NCBI RefSeq assembly: GCF_019972155.1
Contig: NZ_BOVL01000019.1
Span: forward strand, 585,046-649,045
Reading direction: 5' to 3'
Source of the DNA: Bradyrhizobium sp. RD5-C2
GTDB taxonomy: Bacteria; Pseudomonadota; Alphaproteobacteria; Rhizobiales; Xanthobacteraceae
DNA: 64,000 bases
Shown: in pieces, positions 34,083 to 42,747 of the stretch
Layout: every line of letters begins with the position of its first letter
Position numbering within the stretch: the stretch's first letter is position 1
Notes under the pieces: model-generated
Databases searched by the model: none
What the model was told of the DNA's origin: nothing
What the model saw: the letters and a program-made list of their open reading frames with translations, nothing else
Translations under genes and position numbers: made by a program

Positions 34083-35045
34083 TCAACCCAGCTTGCGGCC
34101 GATATCCAGGAACTTCTGGCGCCGCTGTTTGCGAATCGCGTCCGGATCAAGATTTCGTAGGTCGTTGAACGCTTGGGCGATGGCGTCGCCCGTGAGCGCG
34201 ATCATCGCGGCGGGGTCGCGATGAGCGCCGCCGGAGGGTTCTTTCAGGATCTGGTCGATCACGCCGAAGCGCAGCATGTCCTGGGCGGTGATCTTCATGC
34301 TGTTGGCGGCTTCCTGCGCCTTGGTGCCGTCGCGCCACAGGATCGAAGACGCGGCCTCCGGCGAGATCACGCTGTAGATCGCGTGCTCCATCATCAGGAC
34401 GCGGTTCGCCGTCGTGATCGCGATGGCGCCGCCCGACATGCCTTCGCCGGTGACGATCGCGACATTGGGCACGCCGAGCGACAGGCAGGAGTCGATCGAG
34501 CGCGCGATGGCCTCGGCCTGGCCGCGCTCCTCGGCGCCGATGCCGGGATAGGCGCCGGCGGAATCGACGATCGACAGCACGGGGATGCCGAAGCGGTCGG
34601 CCATCTCCATGAGGCGCACCGCCTTGCGGTAGCCTTCGGGGCGCGCCATGCCGAAATTGTGCTTGATGCGGGTATCGGTGGTGGCGCCCTTCTCCTGGCC
34701 GACCACGCAGATGCTCTCGCCGCGGAAGCGGCCGAAGCCGCCGATCAGGGCCTCGTCGTCGGCGAATTTGCGGTCGCCGGCCATCGGGGTGAATTCGGTG
34801 ATCAGGCCGCCGATGAAATCGGTGAAGTGCGGCCGCTGCGGATGCCGCGCCACCAGCGTCTTCTGCCAAGCCGTCAGGTTGGCATAGAGGTCGGTCAGCG
34901 CCTGTGCGGCCTTGTCCTCGATCCGCGCGACCTCGTCGCCGATGTCGCTGCCGCTCGCGGCAAGCGCACGCAACTCGTCGATCTTGGATTCAAGCTCGGC
35001 GACGGGTTTTTCGAAGTCGAGATAGCTGCGCATCGGGTCGGGCAT
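34083..35045 (-). CDS. accA: Acetyl-CoA carboxylase carboxyltransferase subunit alpha
   Basis: With AccD it transfers the carboxyl group from biotin to acetyl-CoA, the committed step of fatty acid synthesis. 320 residues from ATG 35045 (MPDPMRSYLDFEKPVAELES), the usual family length. Marks: GQEKGATTDTRIKHNFGMAR, SIVDSAGAYPGIGAEERGQA, IVTGEGMSGGAIAI, and the Trp-Arg segment SSILWRDGTKAQEAA. The upstream gene in the same orientation is xerD, 202 bp away, with nothing recognisable in between. Confidence 0.97.
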   Translation of the reverse strand: MPDPMRSYLDFEKPVAELESKIDELRALAASGSDIGDEVARIEDKAAQALTDLYANLTAWQKTLVARHPQRPHFTDFIGGLITEFTPMAGDRKFADDEALIGGFGRFRGESICVVGQEKGATTDTRIKHNFGMARPEGYRKAVRLMEMADRFGIPVLSIVDSAGAYPGIGAEERGQAEAIARSIDSCLSLGVPNVAIVTGEGMSGGAIAITTANRVLMMEHAIYSVISPEAASSILWRDGTKAQEAANSMKITAQDMLRFGVIDQILKEPSGGAHRDPAAMIALTGDAIAQAFNDLRNLDPDAIRKQRRQKFLDIGRKLG

Positions 35046-35247
35046 CAACTCAATATAGGGAGGAACAATGCGAGGAGCGAAGCGGTTTCGGCGGTGGCAA
35101 GAGAAGTTTTGTAACTTCAATCGGTTAACGCGCATTCGGGCGGAATGCACGCTTCGGGATCGCAGGCAGGTGACGCTCTTTCTGCGGAGACGACGCGGAA
35201 GTCAAGGCGGATCAGGCGAAGGTATCGATGTCTGGCGGGTGCCGGAC

Positions 35248-36231
35248 TTACTTCTCCGCCAGCGGATGCAGGTCGCGGACCAGGCTCTTCAGCCGCTCCT
35301 CGACCACATGGGTGTAGATCTGGGTGGTGGAGATGTCGGTATGGCCGAGCAGAGTCTGCACGATGCGTAGGTCCGCGCCATTGTGCAGCAGGTGGCTGGC
35401 GAAGGCGTGGCGCAGCACGTGCGGAGACACCAGCCGCGGTGCGAGGCCGGAGGCGCTCGCGAGCTCCTTCAGGTCGCGGGCGAAATGCTGCCGGGTCAAA
35501 TGGCCGCTCTCGCCGGAGGAGGGAAACAGCCATTTCGACGGCGCGGTTTTCTTCGCCTTCGGCTGCATCACCTCCAGCGCGGCGAGATAGTCCGCCATCG
35601 CCTGGCGCGAGGCGTCGTTCAGCGGCACCAGCCGCTCCTTGTTGCCCTTGCCGCGCACCACGATCATCCGTGCGTCGCGCCGCGCCGCGGAGACCGGCAG
35701 CGACACCAGCTCGGAGACGCGCAGGCCGGTGGCGTAGAGCACCTCGAGCAGGCAGTACAGCCGCAGCGCGCGCAGCCGCTGCGCCGGCGAGACGTCGGTC
35801 TGGGTCAATTCCTTGGCGCGGGTCAGCATGCGGTCGACATCGGCAATCGACAGCACCTTGGGCAGGCCGCGGCCGCGCTTCGGGCCGGACAGGATCGCGG
35901 CCGGATCGTCGCCACGGATACGTTCGTTGAGCAGGAAGCGGTAGAGATGCCGCATGGCCGACAGCCGCCGCGCCACGCTGGTCGACTTGAAGCCGCGCGT
36001 GTCCAGGTCAGCGAGGTAACCGCGCAGCGCCTCGGTGTCGGCACTGGTGAAATCGGCGCCGGCATGGGCGAGGTAGTCGGAGAAGTCGGTGAGGTCGCGA
36101 CGGTAGGCGTCGAGCGTGTTGGCGCCGGCCCCCTGTTCCGCGGCGAGCATGTCGAGGAACAACGCGGTCAGCTTGGCGTCGGAGGACTTGGCAGGGGTCT
36201 TCTTGGCAGCAGCGGTCATGCCAAGACTCAT
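35248..36231 (-). CDS. xerD: Tyrosine recombinase XerD
   Basis: Resolves chromosome dimers at dif together with XerC at the division septum. 327 residues: an N-terminal SAM-like core-binding domain (about 20-105) and a catalytic domain with Arg in YATGLRVSELVSLP, Lys in GKGNKERLVPL, the HVLRHAFASHLL box (His and Arg), LLGHTDISTTQIYTH and the nucleophile Tyr in IYTH. ATG 36231 (MSLGM) or 36219 (MTAAAK) could be the start. It follows a 48-codon membrane gene by 5 bp. Confidence 0.95.
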   Translation of the reverse strand: MSLGMTAAAKKTPAKSSDAKLTALFLDMLAAEQGAGANTLDAYRRDLTDFSDYLAHAGADFTSADTEALRGYLADLDTRGFKSTSVARRLSAMRHLYRFLLNERIRGDDPAAILSGPKRGRGLPKVLSIADVDRMLTRAKELTQTDVSPAQRLRALRLYCLLEVLYATGLRVSELVSLPVSAARRDARMIVVRGKGNKERLVPLNDASRQAMADYLAALEVMQPKAKKTAPSKWLFPSSGESGHLTRQHFARDLKELASASGLAPRLVSPHVLRHAFASHLLHNGADLRIVQTLLGHTDISTTQIYTHVVEERLKSLVRDLHPLAEK

Positions 36232-36236
36232 AGCGC

Positions 36237-36383
36237 CTATTTCTTGAGGAATTTATCCGGCGGGATGGTCACCGTCATTTCCCGCGGTTTCGGGTGCACG
36301 AAATTCGCCAGCGCGAAGACGATGCCGTAGCCGATCCCGAAAATCACGGCGACGACCGTCAGGAAGCGGAACAGGCTGGGCAT
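36237..36383 (-). CDS. 48-residue single-helix membrane protein
   Basis: The product begins MPSLFRFLTVVAVIFGIGYG, with one hydrophobic helix (about 5-26), and ends with a hydrophilic tail reading NFVHPKPREMTVTIPPDKFL and two Lys. The PREMTVTIP tail is a pattern I recognise from small Rhizobiales proteins near xerD/aroK, sometimes misnamed histidine kinase. Stop to xerD start is 5 bp, so the two are probably cotranscribed. No clear Shine-Dalgarno is visible, which lowers certainty a little. Confidence 0.75.
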   Translation of the reverse strand: MPSLFRFLTVVAVIFGIGYGIVFALANFVHPKPREMTVTIPPDKFLKK

Positions 36384-36528
36384 GGAGGCGACTCAGGCGG
36401 CGAATTAACCAATGAAATCATCCAACATGTTCCCCGCGCCGTTGCAAGAGTCGCTGGTAACGGTATCGCCGGGGGTAGTATAGGTGGCTCGAATTCTGAA
36501 CAAATCGTCCCAATATCCGAGCTTTTTG

Positions 36529-37161
36529 ATGTCCGACGCAGCCGTCCCGGCGCCCACCCACCCGACCCTGGAGGCCGATATCACGGCTGCGCTGGGGACG
36601 CGGTCGATCGTGCTGGTCGGCATGATGGGGGCCGGTAAGTCGACTATCGGCCGCCGGATGGCGCTGCGGCTCAGTTTGCCGTTTACCGATGCCGACACCG
36701 AGATCGAGGCGGCGGCGCGCATGACGATCCCGGAGATCTTCGAGACCCATGGCGAGCCGTATTTCCGCGACGGCGAGGCCCGGGTGATCGCCCGCATCCT
36801 CGACAGCGGCTCGGTCGTGCTGGCGACCGGCGGCGGCGCCTTCATGCGCGAGGAGACCCGCAGCAAGATCCGCGACCGCGCCGTTTCAATCTGGCTCAAG
36901 GCCGACAGTGATATCATCATGCGCCGGGTCCGCCGCCGCGCCGATCGTCCGCTGCTGCAGACCGCCGATCCCGAGGCGACGGTGAACCGGCTGCTCGGCG
37001 AGCGCGAGCCGGTCTACCAGACCGCCGATCTGACGATCGCCTCGCGCGACGTGCCGCACGACCGCATCGTCGACGAATGCCTCGCGGCCCTGCATGCGCA
37101 TCTGTGCGGCGTGCATCCGGCCGGCGAGCCACCACCTGATGGATTGAACGCTACCTCATGA
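36529..37161 (+). CDS. aroK: Shikimate kinase
   Basis: Phosphorylates shikimate at the 3-hydroxyl in aromatic amino acid synthesis. 210 residues from ATG 36529 (MSDAAVPAPTHPTLEADI). Walker A GMMGAGKST, shikimate-binding DADTEIE and GEPYFRDGEARV, and GGGAF are present; the lid region is RADRPLLQ. An in-frame GTG at 36484 is possible but adds an unusual leader. The stop overlaps aroB by four bases (ATGA). Confidence 0.95.
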   Translation: MSDAAVPAPTHPTLEADITAALGTRSIVLVGMMGAGKSTIGRRMALRLSLPFTDADTEIEAAARMTIPEIFETHGEPYFRDGEARVIARILDSGSVVLATGGGAFMREETRSKIRDRAVSIWLKADSDIIMRRVRRRADRPLLQTADPEATVNRLLGEREPVYQTADLTIASRDVPHDRIVDECLAALHAHLCGVHPAGEPPPDGLNATS

Positions 37162-38300
37162 CTGCACCCTTGAAACACTCCGCCTCCGTTACCGTCGACG
37201 TCGCGCTCGGCGACCGCGCCTATGACATCGTCATCGGCCGCGACGTGCTGGCCTCGCTGGGCGAGCGGATCGCGGCGCTGCGGCCCGGTGTGCGGACCGC
37301 CATCGTCACCGACCGCACCGTCGCAAAACACTGGCTGGAGCCGGCCGAGGCGTCGCTGGCGGCCGCGGGCGTGCCGACCTCGCGGATCGTCGTCGAGGAG
37401 GGCGAGGGCTCGAAGAGCTACACCACGCTGACGCAGGTCAGCGAGGCGCTGATCGCGGCGAAGATCGAGCGCAACGATCTGGTGATCGCGCTCGGCGGCG
37501 GCGTGGTCGGCGATCTCGCCGGGTTCGCGGCTGCGATCCTGCGCCGCGGCGTCGATTTCGTGCAGGTGCCGACCTCGCTGCTGGCGCAGGTCGATTCCTC
37601 CGTCGGCGGCAAGACCGGCATCAACTCGCCGCAGGGCAAGAACCTGATCGGCGCCTTCCACCAGCCGGTGCTGGTCATCGCCGACACCTCGGTGCTCGAC
37701 ACCCTGTCGCCGCGCCAATTCCGCGCCGGCTACGCCGAGGTCGCGAAATACGGCATCCTCGGTGACGAGGCCTTCTTCGCCTGGCTGGAGAAGAACCACG
37801 CCGACATCTTCTCGGGCGGTGCGGGGCGCGAGCATGCGATCGCAACCTCCTGCCGCGCCAAGGCCGGCGTCGTTTCCCGCGACGAGCGCGAGACCGGCGA
37901 GCGCGCGCTGCTCAATCTCGGCCACACTTTCGGCCATGCGCTGGAAGCCGCGACCGGCTTCTCCGACCGCCTGTTCCATGGTGAGGGCGTTTCGGTCGGA
38001 ATGGTGCTCGCGGCTGAATTCTCCGCGCAGCTCGGCATGATTTCATCCGACGATGCGGCCCGCATCGCGCGTCATCTTTCCGCGGTAGGATTGCCGACGC
38101 GTCTGCAGGATATCGCAGGCTTCACGCAGGAAGGGCTTGCCGATGCCGACGCTCTGTTGGCGCTGATGGCGCAGGACAAGAAGGTCAAGCGCGGCAAGCT
38201 CACCTTCATCCTGCTGGAGGCGGTCGGCCGCGCCGTGATTGCCAACAATGTCGAGCCGCAGCCGGTGCGCGACTTCCTGCAAGCCAAGCTGAAGGCCTAG
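37158..38300 (+). CDS. aroB: 3-dehydroquinate synthase
   Basis: Converts DAHP to 3-dehydroquinate using NAD and a metal ion. 380 residues. Marks: GGGVVGDLAGFAAAILRRG, VPTSLLAQVDSSVGGKTGIN, and metal-binding His in NLGHTFGHALEAATGF and HGEGVSVGM. Translationally coupled to aroK (start overlaps its stop), the common aroK-aroB pair. A dispersed repeat begins right after the stop. Confidence 0.97.
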   Translation: MTAPLKHSASVTVDVALGDRAYDIVIGRDVLASLGERIAALRPGVRTAIVTDRTVAKHWLEPAEASLAAAGVPTSRIVVEEGEGSKSYTTLTQVSEALIAAKIERNDLVIALGGGVVGDLAGFAAAILRRGVDFVQVPTSLLAQVDSSVGGKTGINSPQGKNLIGAFHQPVLVIADTSVLDTLSPRQFRAGYAEVAKYGILGDEAFFAWLEKNHADIFSGGAGREHAIATSCRAKAGVVSRDERETGERALLNLGHTFGHALEAATGFSDRLFHGEGVSVGMVLAAEFSAQLGMISSDDAARIARHLSAVGLPTRLQDIAGFTQEGLADADALLALMAQDKKVKRGKLTFILLEAVGRAVIANNVEPQPVRDFLQAKLKA

Positions 38301-38402
38301 AGCGGGATGACTCTTCTTCGAATCGTCATCCCACTCTATCTCTTTGATTTGAGCATGATCTTTTCGGAAAACCGCTGCACACTTTTCCGGATCGTGCTCT
38401 AG
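38301..38402. repeat. Dispersed repeat with hairpin, GAGCATGATC family
   Basis: AGCGGGATGAC and GTCATCCCACT form an 8-bp stem (38304-38333) followed by TTTGATTTGAGCATGATC and TTTTCCGGATCGTGCTC, which pair partly with each other. The reverse complement is a repeat I recall from many rhizobial genomes. It fills the 117-bp gap after aroB and may end that transcript. Confidence 0.7.
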
Positions 38403-38417
38403 CCACGGATTAAGCCA

Positions 38418-39728
38418 GTGGGATGGTTGACCTTCTCGATCGTGCTGCTCTGTCTGCTCGTCTCCGCCTTCTTCTCGGCGAGTGAGACGGCGCTGACCGG
38501 CGCCTCGCGCGCCAGCATGTTGCGGCTGTCGAAGCAGGGCAACAGCGACGCCACGGTGGTCTCGAGCCTGATGGCGATGCGCGAGCGGATGATCGGCGCA
38601 CTGCTGCTCGGCAACAATATCGCCAATATCGGCGCCTCTGCGCTTGCCACCGGCATCTTCACCGCCTGGTTCGGCGATGTCGGCGTGCTCTATGCCACCG
38701 GCGTGATGACGGTGCTGGTGGTGATCTTCGCGGAAGTGCTGCCCAAGACCGTCGCCATCAATGCGCCGGACCGGGTGTCGCTACTGGTGGCCCGGCCGAT
38801 GCGGCTGACGGTGTTCGTGCTCGGCCCGCTGCTGACCATCATCGAAGGGATCGTCCGCGCCCTGATGCGGCTGCTCGGCATCAAGATCGGCGCGCATCAG
38901 GCCATCCTGTCGCCGACCGAACGCCTGCGCGGCGCGGTCGATCTGCTGCATCACGAAGGCAAGGTCGAGAAGCAGGACCGCGACATGCTCGGCGGGTTGC
39001 TCGACCTCAGCGAGTTGCAGGTCTCCGACGTGATGGTCCACCGCACCGAGATGACCATGGTCAACGCCGACCTGCCGCCCGAGGAGCTGGTGCGCGAGGT
39101 GCTGGCGAGCGAATACACCCGCATCCCGCTGTGGCGCGAGAAGCCGGAGAACATCGTCGGCGTGCTCCACGCCAAGGACCTGCTGCGCGCGATGCGCGCC
39201 AATGAGGGCGACATGTCGGCGATCGATGCCTCGGCGATCGCGCTGCCGCCCTGGTTCGTGCCGGAGATGCGCCCGGTCTCCGAACAGCTGAAGGCGTTCC
39301 GCCGCCGCAAGACCCACTTCGCCCTCGTGGTCGATGAATATGGCGAGGTTGAAGGCATGGTGACGCTGGAGGACATCCTGGAGGAGATCGTTGGCGACAT
39401 CTCCGACGAGCACGATGTCGTGGTCGCCGGCGTGCGCGCCCAGCCGGACGGCTCGGTCGTGGTCGACGGCTCGGTGCCGATCCGCGACCTCAACCGCGCG
39501 ATGGACTGGCGCCTGCCGGACGAGGAGGCGACCACGGTCGCCGGCCTCGTGATCCACGAGGCGCGCTCGATTCCCGATCGCGGCCAGAGCTTCACCTTCC
39601 ACGGCTTCCGCTTCCGCGTGCTCCGCCGCGAGCGCAACCGCATCACCGCGCTGCGCATCGTCGCCGTCCCGCGCGAGGCCGCCGAGCTCGACGAGAAGAA
39701 GCCGAAGCGGGCAGGGACGGCGTTTTAG
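38418..39728 (+). CDS. CNNM/CorC-type transporter (hemolysin-like, DUF21-CBS)
   Basis: 436 residues. An N-terminal DUF21/CNNM membrane domain with three to four helices (about 1-180), paired CBS domains (about 200-330; DVMVHRTEMTMVNADL, TRIPLWREKPENIVGVLHAK) and a C-terminal CorC_HlyC domain (ATTVAGLVIHEARSIPDRGQ). Relatives move or sense magnesium; the hemolysin label is historic. The start is GTG 38418 (MGWLTFSIVLLCLLVSAFFS), just past the repeat. Confidence 0.92.
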   Translation: MGWLTFSIVLLCLLVSAFFSASETALTGASRASMLRLSKQGNSDATVVSSLMAMRERMIGALLLGNNIANIGASALATGIFTAWFGDVGVLYATGVMTVLVVIFAEVLPKTVAINAPDRVSLLVARPMRLTVFVLGPLLTIIEGIVRALMRLLGIKIGAHQAILSPTERLRGAVDLLHHEGKVEKQDRDMLGGLLDLSELQVSDVMVHRTEMTMVNADLPPEELVREVLASEYTRIPLWREKPENIVGVLHAKDLLRAMRANEGDMSAIDASAIALPPWFVPEMRPVSEQLKAFRRRKTHFALVVDEYGEVEGMVTLEDILEEIVGDISDEHDVVVAGVRAQPDGSVVVDGSVPIRDLNRAMDWRLPDEEATTVAGLVIHEARSIPDRGQSFTFHGFRFRVLRRERNRITALRIVAVPREAAELDEKKPKRAGTAF

Positions 39729-39747
39729 CCAATCGAACGACGGTCCA

Positions 39748-39852
39748 TCACCGTCACCCTGAGGAGCCGCGAACCGGCGTCTCGAAGGGTCGACGGCCCG
39801 ACTAGTGGCCGTGCATCCTTCGAGACGCGCTACGCGCTCCTCAGGATGACGG
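39748..39852. repeat. Palindromic repeat, CACCGTCACCCTGAGG family (copy 2)
   Basis: CACCGTCACCCTGAGGAGC and CGTCTCGAAGGGTCGACGG face GTGCATCCTTCGAGACGC and GCTCCTCAGGATGACGGG. It shares both flanks with 12591-12745. It fills the gap between two converging genes. Confidence 0.85.
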
Positions 39853-39871
39853 GTTAGGAAAGGGCGCTAGC

Positions 39872-40360
39872 CTACTCGATATCGATCGTGATGCCCGACA
39901 GCTTCCACGCGCCGTCGGAGGGGATGAAGCCGAGCTGATACTTCACCTGCTTGGGCGTGGTGTCGAAATGGCCCTTCAGCCGCAACACGCCCTTGTCGTC
40001 GATCTTGGCGTCCTCATCGAGCACGATCGGCTTGGCGACCACCGCGTCGAACACCGCGTGCTTGTCGACCAGGTCCTTGAAGATCGTCTTCAGCTTGTCC
40101 GGCGAAAACTGGTCGCGGAACGGCTTTGAGATCTTGGCGTGGAACACGGTGAAATTGTTCGCGGCCACCGCATCGTTGAGCGAGACCAGGATGCTCTTGA
40201 TCAGCACCTCCTGGACGAACGGGCTCGGCATATCCAGCGCTGCGGCCGGGCGCATCGCGCAGATCAGGAGCAGGCCGGCGGCGGCGACAATCGACCGGAA
40301 ACGTGGCCAGCAAGGGATCATCAATGGCCCCATATCAAGCGTGGCGATACGATCCATCAT
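39872..40360 (-). CDS. Exported hypothetical protein
   Basis: Up to 162 residues. A signal-peptide-like segment (FRSIVAAAGLLLICAMRPAA, then ALDMPS) precedes a soluble part of about 120 residues with two repeats of a beta-rich pattern (FKDLVDKHAVFDAVVAKPIV; TTPKQVKYQLGFIPSDGAWK). The ending, an amphipathic strand with GAWKLSGITIDIE, resembles NTF2-like domains, but I cannot name a family. Several Met codons (40360, 40357, 40321) could be the start; MIPCWPRFRS at 40321 gives the most compact signal peptide. Confidence 0.75.
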   Translation of the reverse strand: MMDRIATLDMGPLMIPCWPRFRSIVAAAGLLLICAMRPAAALDMPSPFVQEVLIKSILVSLNDAVAANNFTVFHAKISKPFRDQFSPDKLKTIFKDLVDKHAVFDAVVAKPIVLDEDAKIDDKGVLRLKGHFDTTPKQVKYQLGFIPSDGAWKLSGITIDIE

Positions 40361-40448
40361 TCACCTGCTTGCAGATGGCGCAGGTCCGTCGCCCGAGGTC
40401 CCATTCTCATAACGGAAAACCGCTGCTTCGTCTTGAGCCAAGCGCGCG

Positions 40449-40724
40449 CTAGCGCGGCTTTTCCCCGGGGCCGTGGGCGTGGATCGCCAGCGCGTGCACC
40501 GAGCCGGCGAGTTCCTGCGCCAGCGTCGCATTTATCATGCGATGGCGTTCGATCCGGCTCTTCCCTTCGAAGGCCGGAGACACAATATATACCCTGAAAT
40601 GTGTCTCGCCGCCTGGCCTGTGGCCGGCGTGGCCCTCATGCAGATGTGACTCGTCGACCACGTCGAGGCTTTCGGGCAAGAAAGCTTCACGCAACTTGTT
40701 TATGATAGCGTCTTTGGTGCTCAT
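40449..40724 (-). CDS. BolA family protein
   Basis: 91 residues from ATG 40724 (MSTKDAIINKLREAFLPESL). BolA fold with GHRPGGETHFRVYIVSPAF and RIERHRMINATLAQEL, ending HALAIHAHGPGEKP. BolA proteins partner monothiol glutaredoxins in iron-sulfur and iron regulation. Divergent from the J-domain gene. The same pairing of bolA and a J-domain gene occurs in many Rhizobiales. Confidence 0.93.
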   Translation of the reverse strand: MSTKDAIINKLREAFLPESLDVVDESHLHEGHAGHRPGGETHFRVYIVSPAFEGKSRIERHRMINATLAQELAGSVHALAIHAHGPGEKPR

Positions 40725-40833
40725 GGCGGCGGAGTTAGGTCCGCGACGGCTTTTCGTCAATGGTGCAAGCGGGAAACGAGGTCTGCGCAATGTCAAGACT
40801 TGAAGATTTGTGCATTGCGTAGTCAAAGAGAAC

Positions 40834-41469
40834 ATGCCGATCGATTCATCTAAATTCTTCGACTCCATTCGCATCAAGCCGACCAAGGTGAGTGCGAAGC
40901 GCCAGGCGCAAGCCGGCGAGCAGGCTGTTGCCTGCGAGTGGGCGGGTTGCCAGAACAAGGGCGCGCACCGCGCCCCGAAGGGTCGCGAGAACTCGCGCGA
41001 GTATTGGCACTTCTGTCTCGATCACGTCCGTGAGTACAACCAGTCCTACAATTTCTTCCAGGGCATGAATCCTGACGACGTGGCGCGCTACCAGAAGGAC
41101 GCGCTGACCGGCCATCGCCCGACCTGGAAGATGGGCGCCAACAACGGCAAGAAGGAGAGCGGTCTCGACGCCGCCGCCGATCCGTTCCACGTGTTCTCCG
41201 AGCTCAACGGCCGCGGCCGCTGGCGGCCCGGGCCGGGCGGCGCGGAGCCCAAGCCCGAGACCCGCAAGGTCATGAACGCCGAGCGCAAGGCGCTGCTGGT
41301 GATGGGGCTCGGCGCCGGCGCGACGCTCGAAGACGTCAAGTCGAAGTACAAGGCGCTGGTGAAGCAGCACCACCCCGACGCCAATGGCGGCGACCGCTCC
41401 ACCGAGGATCGCCTGATCGAGATCATCAAGGCGTACAATTATCTGAAGACCGTGGTGCGCGAGGCGTAG
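40834..41469 (+). CDS. J-domain protein with N-terminal cysteine cluster
   Basis: 211 residues from ATG 40834 (MPIDSSKFFDSIRIKPTKVS). Residues 33-70 hold CEWAGC and a third Cys in WHFCLDH, perhaps a metal site. The C-terminal J-domain (about 150-210) has the HPD triad in VKQHHPDANGG, so it should stimulate an Hsp70 ATPase, and ends KAYNYLKTVVREA. The domain order differs from DnaJ itself; client unknown. Confidence 0.88.
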   Translation: MPIDSSKFFDSIRIKPTKVSAKRQAQAGEQAVACEWAGCQNKGAHRAPKGRENSREYWHFCLDHVREYNQSYNFFQGMNPDDVARYQKDALTGHRPTWKMGANNGKKESGLDAAADPFHVFSELNGRGRWRPGPGGAEPKPETRKVMNAERKALLVMGLGAGATLEDVKSKYKALVKQHHPDANGGDRSTEDRLIEIIKAYNYLKTVVREA

Positions 41470-41474
41470 GGTCT

Positions 41475-41533
41475 CGCTGTCTTCGTCGCCCCTGCTCCCG
41501 TGCGCAACTGCGCACTAGGCAGGGACGACAGCG
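41475..41533. repeat. Short inverted repeat downstream of the J-domain gene
   Basis: CGCTGTC (41475-41481) pairs with GACAGCG (41527-41533); inside, CGTCGCCCCTGC pairs roughly with GCAGGGACG. The ends resemble the GTCGTCCC element family in shortened form. It lies between converging genes and may act as a terminator. Confidence 0.6.
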
Positions 41534-41576
41534 GAGTTCGTGGCTCCGCTGTCGATTCGCCGCTAGCCCTCAGCCC

Positions 41577-42671
41577 TCAGCCCTTCGGCACTGCTCCGAC
41601 ATACGACGAACTCGGCCGGATCAGCCGGCCGGTGCGCCGCTGCTCGAGCGCGTGCGCGGTCCAGCCGGCGGCGCGGGCCACCGCGAAGATTGGCGTGAAC
41701 GCCTGTCGCGGGATCTCAAGCCCATCGAGCAGGATCGCGGTGAAGAACTCGACATTGGTCTCCAGCGGCCGCTCCGGGTTCTTCTTGCGCAGTGCTGCGC
41801 GGATATAGGCCTCGACCTCGCCGGCGAACGGCAGGTCGGCGCCACTGGCCTCCAGCTGCTCGATCGCGACCTTCAGCACGTCGGCGCGCGGGTCGCGCAC
41901 CCGATAGACGCGGTGACCGAACCCCATCAGCCGTTCGCCGTGCGCCAGCGCGCCGTCGACCCAGGGCTTGATGCGCTCGCGGGTGCCGATCGCATCCAGC
42001 ATCTCGAGCACCGGCTCAGGCGCACCGCCATGCAGCGGGCCGGTCAGCGCGCAATAGCCGCCGGTGATGGCCGCGAACAGACCGGCCTGGGTCGAGGCGA
42101 TCACCCGCGTGGTGAAGGTCGACGCATTCATGCCGTGATCGCAGACCGTGACGAAATAGGCGTCGAGCGCCGCAACCTCGCGCGGCTCGGCCTTGCCGCC
42201 CCGCAGCATCCGCAGCGTGTCCGCGGCGTGGCTGGCATTCGGGTCCGGCGCGATCGGGGCATGTCCCTTGGCGTGCTGGACCAGGGCGCCCGCGATCACC
42301 GGGAAGGCGCCGACGATGGTCGCCTCGTGCTCCAGCCCGTTCTCGCCGCGGAGGCCTGCGACAGCGGCACGGAAGCCGTCGACGATCGACATGCCGCGCG
42401 TCGCCGGCAGCAGGTCCGGCAGCCGGGCGAATGCGCGTTCGCGGGCGGCGCCGAGGCTGGCGCGGACATTGGCCTCGCTCAGCGATTTGCCGGTGGCGCC
42501 GTTCCACAGCCGCGCCGTGACGCCCTCGAAGCTCGACTTGCCTGCGAGGCTGGCGACGTGCTCGCCGGCGATGATTAACTCGCCGCGCTCGCCGTCGACA
42601 TGGCTCAACACGGTCTCGGCGGCGGGGACGCCATCCAGACCGATCTGGCTCTTGGTGAGAATCATGTTCAT
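41577..42671 (-). CDS. Citrate synthase family protein
   Basis: 364 residues from ATG 42671 (MNMILTKSQIGLDGVPAAET). A short citrate synthase, as in citrate/2-methylcitrate synthases: catalytic His in LTGPLHGGAPEPV and GFGHRVYRVRDPRA, and the dimer segment FTPIFAVARAAGWTAHALEQ. The third catalytic position, Asp in NVDFY of most relatives, reads Glu here (NVEFF), a conservative but unusual change. It is divergent from a citrate synthase that carries a DNA-binding domain. Substrate (oxaloacetate with acetyl- or propionyl-CoA) cannot be decided from sequence. Confidence 0.9.
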   Translation of the reverse strand: MNMILTKSQIGLDGVPAAETVLSHVDGERGELIIAGEHVASLAGKSSFEGVTARLWNGATGKSLSEANVRASLGAARERAFARLPDLLPATRGMSIVDGFRAAVAGLRGENGLEHEATIVGAFPVIAGALVQHAKGHAPIAPDPNASHAADTLRMLRGGKAEPREVAALDAYFVTVCDHGMNASTFTTRVIASTQAGLFAAITGGYCALTGPLHGGAPEPVLEMLDAIGTRERIKPWVDGALAHGERLMGFGHRVYRVRDPRADVLKVAIEQLEASGADLPFAGEVEAYIRAALRKKNPERPLETNVEFFTAILLDGLEIPRQAFTPIFAVARAAGWTAHALEQRRTGRLIRPSSSYVGAVPKG

Positions 42672-42719
42672 GGCCCGATCTCCTTGCTTCACCCCTTCAA
42701 GGTCGGGCCTCTCGACGAG

Positions 42720-42746
42720 TTGATCAATCTTGATTATATAAATCAA
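42720..42746. promoter_or_regulatory. TTGAT-type inverted repeats between divergent citrate synthase genes
   Basis: TTGATCAA (42720-42727) is followed by TTGATT-ATATA-AATCAA (42730-42746), a perfect 17-bp inverted repeat ending one base before the ATG of the MerR-type fusion gene. TATATA at 42735-42740 could be its -10 element, which would put the transcript start at or next to the ATG (leaderless). The likely binder is the fused MerR-type domain itself; this is inference. Confidence 0.6.
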
Positions 42747-42747
42747 T

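Noticed and set aside
35046..35247. Possible small gene between accA and xerD
   Set aside because: The frames found run into xerD on the opposite strand and show no ribosome-binding site or recognisable product.
38418..39728. Hemolysin function
   Set aside because: The domain order is DUF21-CBS-CorC, typical of ion transport or sensing proteins; no toxin features.
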